DNA from: Stomoxys calcitrans
Lineage: Eukaryota > Arthropoda > Insecta > Diptera > Muscidae
Length of the DNA: 64,000 nucleotides
Assembly: GCF_963082655.1 (NCBI RefSeq)
Contig: NC_081552.1
Span: 68,183,465-68,247,464, forward strand
Direction: 5' to 3'
The translations under genes were made by a program, and so were the position numbers. The notes beneath the pieces are model-generated. The model was not told where the DNA came from. It ran no database searches and was given only the letters and a program-made list of their open reading frames with translations. Below, piece after piece: positions 45,377 through 55,800 of the stretch. How positions within the stretch are numbered: the first letter of the stretch is position 1; every line of letters starts with the position of its first letter.

Positions 45377-46236
45377 CTAATTACAAAGTACAAATTAACA
45401 ATGTATAAAATCGAAAGTCAATTCAACACTCCTCCTCGTTCAATTTATACAGCATTTTAGCCATTTCCGTACAAGGTACAGGTCGCATTTGTTTTCCGAC
45501 TGCCTTGCACAAATCCCTTTTTAGGTCTAAGGACGAACGCTTTTGATTTTGAATCGGTTCAATATCATGAAACAACATAGCAGCGAACGGACGTGTTTTT
45601 CTTTGTTCCGCCTTTAATTGAAGTTTTGCATTGTTTTCCCCACTTAAATTTTAAAAAATCTTGTTTAATAGTGTTCAAAAAGTCTTGATTGATAGAAACA
45701 ACAAAACATATAGTTATAAAAGCGTTCAAAATAACCAACAAGTGAAAATAAAAATTGAAATTTCTACTTCTGAACGGCAAAAGAAGTAAAAAAAAACAAA
45801 CATAAACAAAAACATTCTCTCTCCACCACAGTGTAAAGTGTTCTCTTTAAGGGAGGCACTTAACTTCTAAATACGTACGAAGAGTACCAGTGTATTAAAA
45901 CAAAAGCAACACAAACAAACAAAAAAACAGAACAGTTGTACTCATTAAAAAAAAAAAAAACAGAAACATAAACATAAAGCACAATTACAAAACAATACCA
46001 ACCTTGTGAACATAACAAGAGAAAGAAGAACAAAAACAGTCACTAAACGTCAAATGGTTATAACTCGGCATTGCCAGATCATAGGTTCGTGACCTAGCTA
46101 AAAAGACATTGGCAATACCTCAAACGAGTTGCCAGATTGTCAAATAAAATTACAAAATCGGAAAATTATTAAATCCCATAAAATCGTCAAATATTGAAAA
46201 ACATTTTTATTTTTATTATTAAATTCTTAATCGAAA

Positions 46237-47091
46237 ATGTCCGCTCCAAAAAGAACAAGACTCCAAGCCCAAAACTCATTGACTGAAAATCTGGCTAATT
46301 CCCCCAGAATTGCGGATTCCTCTTTTCGCCTCTTGCAAATCCTGGACAATCGACTCGAAAAACAATCCGAAAGCATATCTAGTGAAATAAAAGCAATGAT
46401 TAAGGAAAGTGAGGACAGAATATTAACAGAAATTAATAAGAAAATAACCGAAATGAGAGTGGACTTAAACAATGTAATTGAAAGAGTATCATATTTAGAG
46501 ACAGCTACATATGTGTGAAATTCCCAACCTCAAAACCGAGATAAAAGACTTAAAAATAAAAGCACTAAAACAAGCTAATTCTCTGGTTGCATTGATATTA
46601 GACTTAACGGAATTCCGTACACTGAAGGCGAAAATCTTCCACTCTATTTTGAAAATATATGTCAAACTATAAACATTCCTACACCAGTTGTTAAATCCAT
46701 ATACCGACTGCAAAACAAAAACAATAAGCACCAGAATTATTCCCCAGATGCTGTAATTATTGTCAAACTACACTCTCCATACGACAAAAACTATTTCTTA
46801 AAAACATTAAGCGAATTCAGAAGGAACACCAAATCGAACCTATCCTTTCAAACGGAAACCAATTTTTATATTAAAGAAAACCTAACACATTCCAACTATC
46901 AGATCCTTCAAGCTGCAGTTCGATTGAGGAAACAAAATCAAGTACATTCGGCGTACACTTATCGCGGATTGGTCTATATCAAACACTTTGTTAATGATAA
47001 CCCAATTTGCATTGAACACATCAATATGCTGGATACTCTTTTTCGGTCTGCTGAAACTAGCAGAGAACAACATAACGCAGATACTTGCTAA
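46237..47091 (+). pseudogene. CR1-like LINE ORF1 (coiled coil plus FP25K-like domain), frameshifted
   Basis: ORF1 proteins of such LINEs coat the element RNA. The first frame starts MSAPKRTRLQAQNSLTENLA and is rich in heptad-like leucine/isoleucine (residues ~30-93), so a coiled coil is likely. The stop at 46516-46518 is bypassed by a second frame that continues the coil (CEIPNLKTEIKDLKIKALKQ). The original frame then resumes with IDIRLNGIPYTEGENLPLYF, and later FYIKENLTHSNYQILQAAVR and HSAYTYRGLVYIKH. That C-terminal part resembles the domain shared with baculovirus FP25K and many insect LINE ORF1s. Two compensating shifts within ~60 bp plus the in-frame stops mean one base error or two indels; the rest is intact. 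No CCHC knuckle. Confidence 0.8.
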
Positions 47092-47249
47092 AACAATAAT
47101 GATGAGAATCTTTTTAATTAAATTTTTCATGAAATTAAACCCTTTTAAACTATTATTTATTTATTTTTATTTATCTTTCAAACTAAATAACGTTGCCTTT
47201 TCATACATAAATTTAAAATCAAAGATTTGTACTGTCTACAATTACATCT

Positions 47250-50075
47250 ATGTTTCTCAATATGTTGTTCCCTCGTAATGAAAGGGAAAATTCTAGAGAC
47301 AATATACACCTGATGGTCAGGGTTCTAGCGCGACAGAAGCCAGGACTGAAAATTGTGCATATAAATGCTCAGAGCCTTAAGAACAAAATTGATGAGTTTC
47401 GCTATATATTTGAGAAATCCGGTGTTGACGTTATTGCGGTCTCTGAGACATGGTTTCAACCACATTATGGGAATAGACTGGTATCTGTAGATGGTTACAG
47501 GTTTTTAAGATCCGATCGGGATGGCAGAGGTGGTGGAGTTGCTATCTATATAAGACATGACATAGATTTCAGACCCATTGCTTCGTCTAGTTCAACAGAC
47601 AAAGTTGAATATATTTTTGCCGAACTTCACTGTTTGCGTAGAAATGTTCTGGTTGGAGTTGTATACCGTCCAAACAAAAGAGTGCAATATGATGACTTGG
47701 TGAAGAGGCTTGAGGATATAAATTGTCATTATAATGATATTATAGTCACTGGTGACTTTAATAGTAATGTGCTTGAAGAAACACATTTGACGGGGAGCAT
47801 GCAATCAATAGGGTTGCATGTTGTTAATTCCAATACTGCCACACACTATACAATGACAACAGAGACTCTTATTGACTTGTTCTTCGTAAGTTCCAAGACT
47901 GATGTTAAGTTATATGATCAATTATCGGCACCCCTATTTTCAAAACATGATTTATGTTTTTTGACTTATGGCGTTCCAATGGAATATACAAGTATAACAT
48001 ATACGTACAGAGACTATAGAAACATTGATTATAACTCACTACTTTGTGAAATTGGCACCGTTGAGTGGCAGAAACTTTATGGCATGTCTTGCGTAGATGA
48101 ACAGATTGCATTTCTTCAACATAATGTGAGTCAGATTTTCGACAAATGTGTTCCAATGAAGACCCGAACTGTTTTTTCGAATGGGAATCAGTGGTTTGAT
48201 AATAATATTAAAGTATTGATACGTAAAAGAGATTGTGCGTACTCGCGATGGAAGCGTTTTAGAACACCTGAACTCTTTAATGATTACAAGCGTGCGAGGA
48301 ATCAGACCACTTCTTGTATAAAGACGAAGAAAATAGCTTATTTTAGTCGTAAATTTCAAGAGGCATTGAACACGAAAGATACTTGGAGACATATAAAGTC
48401 AATTGGAATAGGAAGTGATAATGCATCAATTGATAGACATGTTGATTTAGATGAGATTAATAGGAGTTTCTTGAACATATCTTTTCCTGAGCCAAACGTA
48501 CATTTCTACGACAGTGAATTTAGTAACGTAAACCATAGTAGTAACAACACCTCACCAGACCTACGTTTTGATCTTGAGCGTTTTGAACAAAGCGATATCG
48601 TTAGCGCTGTAGAATCAATTAAGTCTAATGCCATTGGTTCCGATGGTATTGACCCAAGATTTTTTAGGATAATTCTACCCTTTATTCTTCCGTATATGTG
48701 CCATCTTTTTAACAATATTATTTTAAGGAGTTGCTATCCACAGTCTTGGAAACGGGCAAGGATAGTCCCAATACCAAAGAATAACCAGGAATTTAGGCCA
48801 ATAGCAATACTTCCATTCGTCTCTAAGATATTTGAGACTCTAGTCAACCGGAAAATATCTGAATATATTGCGAATAATTCGCTGCTAACAGATTTTCAAT
48901 CTGGTTTCCGGCCAAAGCACAGTTGCACTACTGCACTGTTGAAAGTAGTTGAAGATGTAAGGAGTGATATTGACAGCGATAAAGTTGCCTTTCTTGTTCT
49001 TTTAGATCATTCGAAAGCTTTTGATTCCGTTGATCCCAATATACTTTGCCTTAAACTGAAACATTTATTTAAATTTTCTGAAAGAACAACGGATCTTATA
49101 TATTCCTATCTTACGAATAGAAGCCAATCGGTATGTGTTGATAGCCGCTGTTCTAGTTATCTTCCAGTCTCAAGAGGTGTTCCACAGGGGTCTGTGTTGG
49201 GCCCACTCCTTTTTTCCTTATATAGCAATGACCTTCCTGGACAGTTGCGCAACTGTGGTATTCATATGTATGCCGACGACGTACAGCTGTATATGAGCTC
49301 CTCGCCGGGGAGGTTGATCGATGGCGTACTTCGACTAAATAATGACTTGGATAGGATAAACACATGGGCAAACGCCAACGGACTTCTTTTAAATCCAATA
49401 AAGTCAAAGTGCCTTGTAATTGGTAGGAATCGGGTGACAATGCCGCCCAATCTTGATGTGGCAATTGCTGGAGCCCCAATTGAGATTGTTTCATCTGCAA
49501 GAAACCTTGGTTTGGAGTTTGATGATAGACTTTCATGGAAGAATCATGTCAGTATGACAGTGGGCAGGACCTACGGCGTTTTACGAAACTTATATATGAG
49601 TCGACAGTATACCCCTTTGTCAATAAGAATGCTTTTGGCTAGGACATTTATTCTGCCGAAACTATTATACTCTTGCGAGGTTTTTTACGGTAGTGATGTA
49701 ACTCATAGGAATAAATTGCACGTGGCCTTTAACGATGTCGTTAGATACATTTTTGGTTTGCGTAGAAGAGACCGGGTATCTGACTTTGCCAGACAAGTAT
49801 ATGGTGTCTCTTTTAACTCGTTCCTTAAGATACGCTTGTTGCAAATGATCCACAAGATAATTTATACCAATGAACCGTCATATCTGGCTTCTGTTTTGCG
49901 TTTTGCTAACTCTACAAGAGGTAAACAAGTAATACAAATACGTCATCAATATCGTGTATCTGAACAACAGTTCTTTGTTAATGCTATACGTCTCTGGAAT
50001 AATCTTCCCAATAGTATTCAAATTATAAGTAATGAACGACAGTTCAAATCTTTGATTTATAATCATTTTAATTAA
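47250..50075 (+). CDS. CR1-like LINE ORF2: AP endonuclease and reverse transcriptase
   Basis: 941 codons without a stop, the only long intact gene here. The enzyme nicks genomic DNA and copies the element RNA at the nick. The endonuclease occupies residues ~33-240: KIVHINAQSLKNKIDEF, VIAVSETWF (E66), GGGVAIYI, VGVVYRP, IIVTGDFNSN (D169, N171) and a final SKHDLCF where SDH is usual. Reverse transcriptase occupies ~495-760: FRPIAILPFVSKIFE, QSGFRPKHSCTTALL, FLVLLDHSKAFDSVD (motif A), SRGVPQGSVLGPLLF, and the catalytic MYADDVQLY (YADD 674-677). The C-terminus has the FFVNAIRLWNNLP block typical of CR1/Jockey-type LINEs. No RNase H. The true start may be the Met at residue 1, 5 or 22; ORF1 ends 158 bp upstream. 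Confidence 0.95.
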   Translation: MFLNMLFPRNERENSRDNIHLMVRVLARQKPGLKIVHINAQSLKNKIDEFRYIFEKSGVDVIAVSETWFQPHYGNRLVSVDGYRFLRSDRDGRGGGVAIYIRHDIDFRPIASSSSTDKVEYIFAELHCLRRNVLVGVVYRPNKRVQYDDLVKRLEDINCHYNDIIVTGDFNSNVLEETHLTGSMQSIGLHVVNSNTATHYTMTTETLIDLFFVSSKTDVKLYDQLSAPLFSKHDLCFLTYGVPMEYTSITYTYRDYRNIDYNSLLCEIGTVEWQKLYGMSCVDEQIAFLQHNVSQIFDKCVPMKTRTVFSNGNQWFDNNIKVLIRKRDCAYSRWKRFRTPELFNDYKRARNQTTSCIKTKKIAYFSRKFQEALNTKDTWRHIKSIGIGSDNASIDRHVDLDEINRSFLNISFPEPNVHFYDSEFSNVNHSSNNTSPDLRFDLERFEQSDIVSAVESIKSNAIGSDGIDPRFFRIILPFILPYMCHLFNNIILRSCYPQSWKRARIVPIPKNNQEFRPIAILPFVSKIFETLVNRKISEYIANNSLLTDFQSGFRPKHSCTTALLKVVEDVRSDIDSDKVAFLVLLDHSKAFDSVDPNILCLKLKHLFKFSERTTDLIYSYLTNRSQSVCVDSRCSSYLPVSRGVPQGSVLGPLLFSLYSNDLPGQLRNCGIHMYADDVQLYMSSSPGRLIDGVLRLNNDLDRINTWANANGLLLNPIKSKCLVIGRNRVTMPPNLDVAIAGAPIEIVSSARNLGLEFDDRLSWKNHVSMTVGRTYGVLRNLYMSRQYTPLSIRMLLARTFILPKLLYSCEVFYGSDVTHRNKLHVAFNDVVRYIFGLRRRDRVSDFARQVYGVSFNSFLKIRLLQMIHKIIYTNEPSYLASVLRFANSTRGKQVIQIRHQYRVSEQQFFVNAIRLWNNLPNSIQIISNERQFKSLIYNHFN

Positions 50076-50381
50076 TTATTTGTTTTGTTTTTTTTTATAA
50101 CTATTTTTTTAATTTATTTTATTAGTAACTTTGATTAAATTGTTAAATTTTCTTTAAAGTTTCTTTTTCTTTTTTTTTTGTTTTGTTTAAACCTTTTTTT
50201 AACTTAAATATTGTATCAGTAACTTTGCTTAAATTGTTAAATATTTTGTACCAATTATTGTTCTATTTAAATGAAAACTTGTTGAACTCATTGTATTTAT
50301 CAATTTACTAACCCATGCTTTATATAAGACACTGTCTTTTGTATGGGTTTTATCATAATAAAAATACAAATACAATACAAA
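50076..50381 (+). other. LINE 3' UTR and tail
   Basis: T-rich, with a local direct repeat (AGTAACTTTGATTAAATTGT at 50126 and AGTAACTTTGCTTAAATTGT at 50219). It ends AATAAAAATACAAATACAAT..., combining an AATAAA-like signal with a short ACAAAT/ACAAT tail. Confidence 0.75.
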
Positions 50382-50960
50382 TATTTAGATATAGCTCCCA
50401 TATATATCTTTCATCCGATGTGGTCTTTTAAAGCTGTAGAAGCCACAATTTTGATCTTTACCATATTTTGCATGACGTGTTTTATTTGATCCTTTAATAC
50501 GTGTGCAAAATTTCATCAACATCAGATCAGATTTAGATATAGCCCCCATATATATCTCTCAGCGTCAAGTTGTTTTACATGCATTTGATATAGGAAAGCA
50601 AAAGACCGCCGCGGCTAGAGTCAGAGTCTAGCGTCATGACGCTGAAATAGAATCCATACTATTTTGGCAGCGCCGCTCTCATATTTCTCTTCTCTTAGCA
50701 CATTTTTCTCTGAAAATGTTGGCACATTCTCATGAAAATTCGTTACGTTGCCAACAATTTTCGGAGAATTTTACTAAAAATATGGTAAAATTGTATGAAA
50801 TAAAAATAAGCACTCTTGGCTCTTTGGTTAGGTTTATACTCTAAGGCTATAAAAGACAATTTTGGTCCGATTTTTACAAAATTTACCATGAGATGTTTTA
50901 TTTGGCGTCCCAATATGTGTGTCAAATTGCATCAAAATCGGACCAGTTTTATATGTATAC
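50382..50960. repeat. Diverged P-like units
   Basis: ATTTAGATATAGCTCCCATA (50381 and again 50532) and TTTGGTCCGATTTTTACAAA with AGATGTTTTATTTGGCG resemble P2 units in minus orientation. No termini. Confidence 0.45.
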
Positions 50961-51069
50961 ACAAGCAGAGCTCGGTCCGCTCTGCTACAACCGATAATCC
51001 TATGTTGGAGAACAGTACTCTTAATTTCGAAATTTCTGCCTAATCTCAGTTGAAAATGTATTCTAATTT

Positions 51070-51450
51070 ACGAATTCTAATTTTTTCTACTCTCAAATAC
51101 CTCTTATTTAAAACCCAATAAGTAAAAGTCCTGTTTAATGGTGTGGTGGATCCCCAGAGATTTGGTCTCAAAAGTGGAAGTCAATTTCGTGCTCTACTCC
51201 CAAAGACCTTTCATTTAAGATCCATACTGCCATGGTCGGTAAATATATCCGATTTGGGGGGTTTTTGGGGGTGGAGTGACTCACGAAACATATAGTGCCA
51301 CAATTGGATATCAGATTCGCTTTCTACTCTCAAATACCTTTAATTTGATACTCATGTTGTAGTGATTGGTCTATAAATCCGTTGAGGGGTTTTGGGGATA
51401 GGCAGCCCTCCTAGGCACCACACCTCAGATTCTGATACCAAATTTTTGAT
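51070..51450 (-). repeat. Tandem family T, short array
   Basis: Plus-strand markers CTCAAATACCTCTTATTTAA, CAAAGACCTTTCATTTAAGA and CTCAAATACCTTTAATTTGA at about 51093, 51198 and 51328. Confidence 0.6.
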
Positions 51451-51810
51451 TTTAGGTTAATGTAAGAGTTCTGGTGTTTTTGAAAATTATTGTTAAGGCC
51501 CGTCTTAGTGTTGGAAAGTTAAAAAAAAAAAATACCGCAAACAACCGCAACAAAGTCATAACGAAGATAAATGCTATGATCAATTTCGACCATTCTGCCC
51601 TCTTTCTGTTCATGTTGGCATCTCCACATGAGCACCAGTAGATGGCGCCAGTAGATGTTTTCAATTGAAAACAGCCAGTAGATGGCGCTAACTTAAATGT
51701 TAGTGTTACTACTCGCGTGGAGTGGCTTAACGCCTATAACTTTGATCATCATGTGATAGTTGTCCATAAATGACTATATGGCTACTTATAGAATAGTCAT
51801 CATTTAGTCT
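51451..51810. other. No gene recognised
   Basis: CAGTAGATGGCGC occurs twice within 40 bp (51637 and 51672). Nothing else seen. Confidence 0.35.
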
Positions 51811-52748
51811 TTTTATACCCTCCACCATAGGATGGGGGTATACTAATTTTGTTATTCTGTTTGTAACTACTCGAAATATTCATCTGAGACCCCATAAAGT
51901 ATATATATATTCTTGATCGTCGTGACATTTTATGTCCATCTAGCCATGTCCGTCCGTCCGTGTGTCTGTCGAAAGCACGCTAACTTTCGAAGCAGTAAAG
52001 CTAGCCGCTTGAAATTTTGCACAAATACTTTTTGTTAGTGTAGTTTGGGATTATAAATGGGCCATATCGGCCCATGTTTTGATATTGCTGCCATATAAAC
52101 CAATCTGGGGTCTTGACTTTTTGAGCCTCTAGAGGGCGCAATTCTTATCCAAATGGAATTAAATTTTGCACGACGTGTTTTGTTATGATATCCAACAAAT
52201 GTGCCAAGTATAGTTCTAATTGGTCCGCAACCTGATATAGCTGCCATATAAACCGATCTTGGGTCTTGACTTCTTGAGCCTCTAGAGGGGACAATTCTTA
52301 TCCGATTGGTATAAAATTGTACACGACGTTTTCAATAGCTGGATATAGCTGCCATATAAACCAATCTGGGGTCTTGACTTCTTGAGCCTCTGGAGGTCGC
52401 AATTATTATCCGATTTGCCTGAAATTTTGTACGACGGATCCTCTCATAACCATCAACATGCGTGTTTTTTATGGTCTGAATCGGTCTATAGACTGATACA
52501 GCTCACATATAAATCTATCTCTCTATTTACTTCTTGAGCCCCCAAAAGGCGCAATTCTTATTTGAATTGGCTGGCATTTTGCACAAGTCTCCAACATATA
52601 ATTTAATTGTGGTCAGAACCGGACCAAATCATGATATCGCCTTTTTATGTCCAAGAAGAGATGGCAGGAAAAGAACTCGACAAACCCGTCCATGGTGGAG
52701 GGTATATAAGATTCGGCCCGGCCGAATTTAGCACGCTTTTGCTTGTTA
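51811..52748 (-). mobile_element. Family P1, complete copy with both ends
   Basis: The 3' end is at the left (TTTATACCCTCCACCATAGG, hairpin 51815-51842), then GTCCGTCCGTGTGTCTGTCG. Units carry CCATATAAACC at 52091, 52244 and 52352, with CACATATAAATC at 52504. Spacings are 153, 108 and 152 bp, so one unit has lost about 45 bp. The 5' end is at the right (CCATGGTGGAGGGTATATAA, palindrome TTCGGCC-C-GGCCGAA at 52712-52726, GCACGCTTTTGCTTGTT). Confidence 0.82.
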
Positions 52749-53080
52749 TAAATCAAATCAAATTGGCATATTAAACGATTTTCTGTGGTAGAGAACTAAT
52801 TTGTCGGTCTGTATATTTGCTGCGGTGGGATAGTTCTTACTATTAAACCATGTAAAACTTTTGAACAAAAAAGTGTTACCCAGCAGGACGTCGTTTGGTC
52901 TTGCCTATCGATGAGCTAAAAATTGTTGGTTTGCAACTCCTCCTATCACGCTGAGCGTTATAATTTTTGGGGTATGGCGGCCTACATTTATTTGTGCCCC
53001 ACACATTAATTAAATCACAATGTGTGCTGTTGATTGATCGACTGTTTTGGGTCGAGGTGGTCCGGTAGACATGTGAGCAG
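52749..53080. other. No gene recognised
   Basis: No repeat family assigned. Confidence 0.35.
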
Positions 53081-53870
53081 AATGAAGATATCAGATTCGT
53101 AGTCCACAACGTTATACCTTTAATTTAACCCCATATTGTCATGATTGGTGCATACAGCCTTTTGGTGGAGGGTGTCTATATGAGGGTTGTGCGCCACACT
53201 CCATCTGTCACTTGAGGACATATTTGAATGACGCAGTCTACTCAAAAATATCTATCATTTGATCCCCATTGTTTTAATTGGTCAAATAATCTCTTTGAGG
53301 CGATTTTTGGGAGGTAAAGCACCACCGTGGTTCTTGGACACAAAGTTTAATGTCATATTCGTAATCAACTCTCAAATACCTATTATCGAGTAAAATTCCC
53401 AATTGGTGGGCTTATCGGGGGTGAGGCGATCTGCAAATACTTAGGCATCATTTTTTATGTCATATTCGTAACCAACTCCCGAATACCTTTCATTTGAGTC
53501 CCATATTGATATGTACGTCCAATATGTTTGTTTGGGGAACTTTTAGGGTTAGAGTGGCCCCTGGGCCACCCCCTTGAACCCAACTTTTTTGTATTCTACT
53601 CCCGAATACCTTTCATTTGAGTCCCATATTGCCCCGATCGGTACACTTTTATTTTTGGGTGATACTTTTGGAGTAAGGGGGAGGGTCCGCCCCCTTTGAG
53701 ATATCAAAAAACTATATATAGTCTATTGCTGTTTCCGGACCACTCCCCACAATATGTGAAAATCGGTTCAGCCGTTTTTGAGTCTATACTGAACAAACAA
53801 ATTTACAAACCCACAAACATACAAACAAACACAAATGAATTTTTATGTATATAGATTTTTCAGCTGGTAT
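53081..53870 (-). repeat. Tandem family T, array 3 with a possible terminus
   Basis: Plus-strand markers ATACCTTTAATTTAACCCCA, ATACCTTTCATTTGAGTCCC (twice, near 53484 and 53607). The right end is distinctive: GTGAAAATCGGTTCAGCCGT, a run of (ACAAAC)n-like repeats and TTTTTATGTATATAGAT at 53757-53857. This is the only T array in the window that ends this way. Confidence 0.6.
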
Positions 53871-53940
53871 TTGCTTTTAAAATTGCAATAGCCCAAATTT
53901 GAGTCCCATTGTAAAAAAATGTGTTCTATTCGATATGTCC

Positions 53941-54017
53941 AAATCTTGTCAGACTTTTTTTATACTTAGGGAAATACTATATACAGTATACAAAAAAAAT
54001 AAAGTCTGACAGGATTT
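53941..54017. repeat. 77-bp foldback sequence
   Basis: AAATCTTGTCAGACTT (53941-53956) and AAGTCTGACAGGATTT (54002-54017) are inverted copies with one mismatch, with a TATAC...GTATA pair inside. Confidence 0.75.
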
Positions 54018-54044
54018 AGACGTAGTTTCTATTTATTAAAAGTA

Positions 54045-54110
54045 GTAGCTGTAAGGTATTATATAGTCGGCTGCGCCCGACTTTAGCCTTTCCTTACAGG
54101 TTTTGTCTTA
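54045..54110 (-). repeat. Family P2, solo 5' end
   Basis: TATTATATAGTCGGCTGCGC, CCGACTTTAGCCTTTCCTTA and CAGGTTTT form the P2 5' end, with the AGTCGG...CCGACT palindrome, in reverse. Confidence 0.65.
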
Positions 54111-54288
54111 ATTTTATCTTGTTACCTTTGAATTTATATGTACATTGAAGTATGTGAAAAAATTATTTTGTTCTGTTAAAAATTGAATTGCTGTGTAAAA
54201 GACCTCGGCTGTGCAATTTCAATATTTGCTAGTCTTGCAAACTCGTCTGCTCTACAATTGCCTGGGATATATCTGTGGCCCGACACCT

Positions 54289-54412
54289 AAATTTGCCGAT
54301 GAACATTTCATTAAGGAACAGGGGCAAACTTCTCACATATCAATGAGTGCTGTCCGATTCAGGCTTACGCTCAAAAATAGGCGGCCTCCTTTTAATAGCC
54401 GAGACGAAACAG
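54289..54412 (-). mobile_element. tRNA-derived SINE, copy 4 (3' half)
   Basis: AAATTTGCCGATGAACATTT, CATTAAGGAACAGGGGCAAA, TATCAATGAGTGCTGTCCGA and TTTTAATAGCC match the SINE body in reverse. The tRNA head is missing. Confidence 0.75.
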
Positions 54413-55194
54413 CGTCCTCATTTATTAGTCAAGTCGTTAGATCATGTGTGACTATAACCATATAAAATTAACAACAATTCATTAACAATTTCTAAAAAGA
54501 TAAATCAGGAATTAAATTCTGCTCAAAAACAGTTAATCTAATAAATTTAAGATATATAATATCTTAAATTACATATGAGAAGAAGTTAACATTAAAACAT
54601 TTTGTTAAAAATAAATCAGGAATTAATACAACTCATTTGTATATAGTTTTTTTTTTATACCAGAGTCTAAACAGCCTCTGGTAGAGCAATGCCTTTACGT
54701 AGGGAAAAGTTATTATGAAAAGAATTATCAAAGTTGTTACTTTCCAATTTTTTTTTTTTTAATTTTTGCCTCCCTCATAACAATTTCCTCTTTTTCCATT
54801 AGGAGAATTTTCTGGTTGCCCAAAGCATAAAATCATAGTCTGATCATTTGTATGACAACATTTTACAGACATAAAGCGAACATTACGCCGTACATTTAAA
54901 AATTATGAGGCATTTGGTAGTTCCACACTATGGCCACCAAAAACCAAACAAGCGGACCCTCACTTAATGGCACAAAAAACAACTTTTTTTCCTCCAACTC
55001 GAGAAAACCCCTAATTTGTTTGACCAACTTAACACTTGGCAGTCCGTTATTGAATGCCATTTTACCGCAAGCATTTTGTTTTAGGTTTACGCAACAATTC
55101 ACCACAAATACAAAGCATAGCCTATATTTAGGGTTATTTTGTTTTGCTATTTTTCGTATGCCAAAGGCTCTGCTTTGTGTCTGTCTGTTTGGGC
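54413..55194. other. No gene recognised
   Basis: AT-rich. The plus-strand frame at 54930-55274 (114 codons) has no family motif and runs into P1 sequence. Confidence 0.35.
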
Positions 55195-55800
55195 CGAATT
55201 TTTACTTATTTCGTCATTCCGTTTGTAACACTTCAGAATATTCGTCATGTATTCTTGATAATCATTACATTTAAGTCTGTCTGCCCGTCTGTGGAAAGAA
55301 TGTTAACTTTCGAAGGAGTAAAGCTAGTCGCTTGAAATTTTGCATAAATGCTCCCTAATAGTGTAGGTTGGTTGTCATTGTAAATGGACAATGTCGGTAA
55401 TGTTTTGATAGCTCCCATATAAACCAATCACCCAAAAATACTTCTTGAGCCTCTAGAGGGCGCAATTCTTAGCCGAATTGGATGAAATTTGACACAATGA
55501 ATTCTCCTATGACCCCTAACATACGTGCCAAATATGGCCTGAATCGGACCATAACCAGATATAGCCCCCGTATAAACCGATCTCCCGAGAATACTTCTTA
55601 AGCCTTTAGAGGGTTGAAATTTTGCACAATGGTATCTACCATGGTCTCCAACACCCAAGCTAAGAATGGCACCAATCGGTTCATTAGCTGATGTAGCCTA
55701 AAGATACCGGCTAAAGAACTTGACAAGTGCGATCCATGGTGGAGGATATATAAAATTCGGCCCGGCCGAACATAGAACGCATTTACCTGCCTTTCCTTAA
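55195..55800 (-). mobile_element. Family P1, array with intact 5' end
   Basis: The left side starts within the 3' region (TTCGTCATTCCGTTTGTAAC), then AGTCTGTCTGCCCGTCTGTG and units with GCTCCCATATAAACC (55410) and GCCCCCGTATAAACCGATCT (55564). These are 154 bp apart. The 5' end at the right has CCATGGTGGAGGATATATAA and the palindrome TTCGGCC-C-GGCCGAA (55756-55770). The 3' hairpin is lost. Confidence 0.75.

Larger units (their letters stand above)
45377..50381 (+). mobile_element. CR1-like non-LTR retrotransposon, near full length
   Basis: Order: A-rich 5' leader (up to 46236), ORF1 (46237-47091, frameshifted), ORF2 with endonuclease and RT (47250-50075), and a T-rich 3' UTR. It ends in a TACAAATACAATACAA-type tail, not poly-A alone. 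There is no RNase H domain. The right flank is P-family sequence. The 5' boundary is set only by the end of the P2 copy at 45376 and may lie further right. CR1/Jockey-group placement rests on domain content and motifs. Confidence 0.85.

Noticed and set aside
49153..49536. 127-codon minus-strand frame and its neighbours between 47592 and 50066
   Set aside because: Antisense shadows of the intact LINE ORF2.
54930..55274. 114-codon plus-strand frame
   Set aside because: No recognisable motif, and it runs into the P1 copy at 55195.
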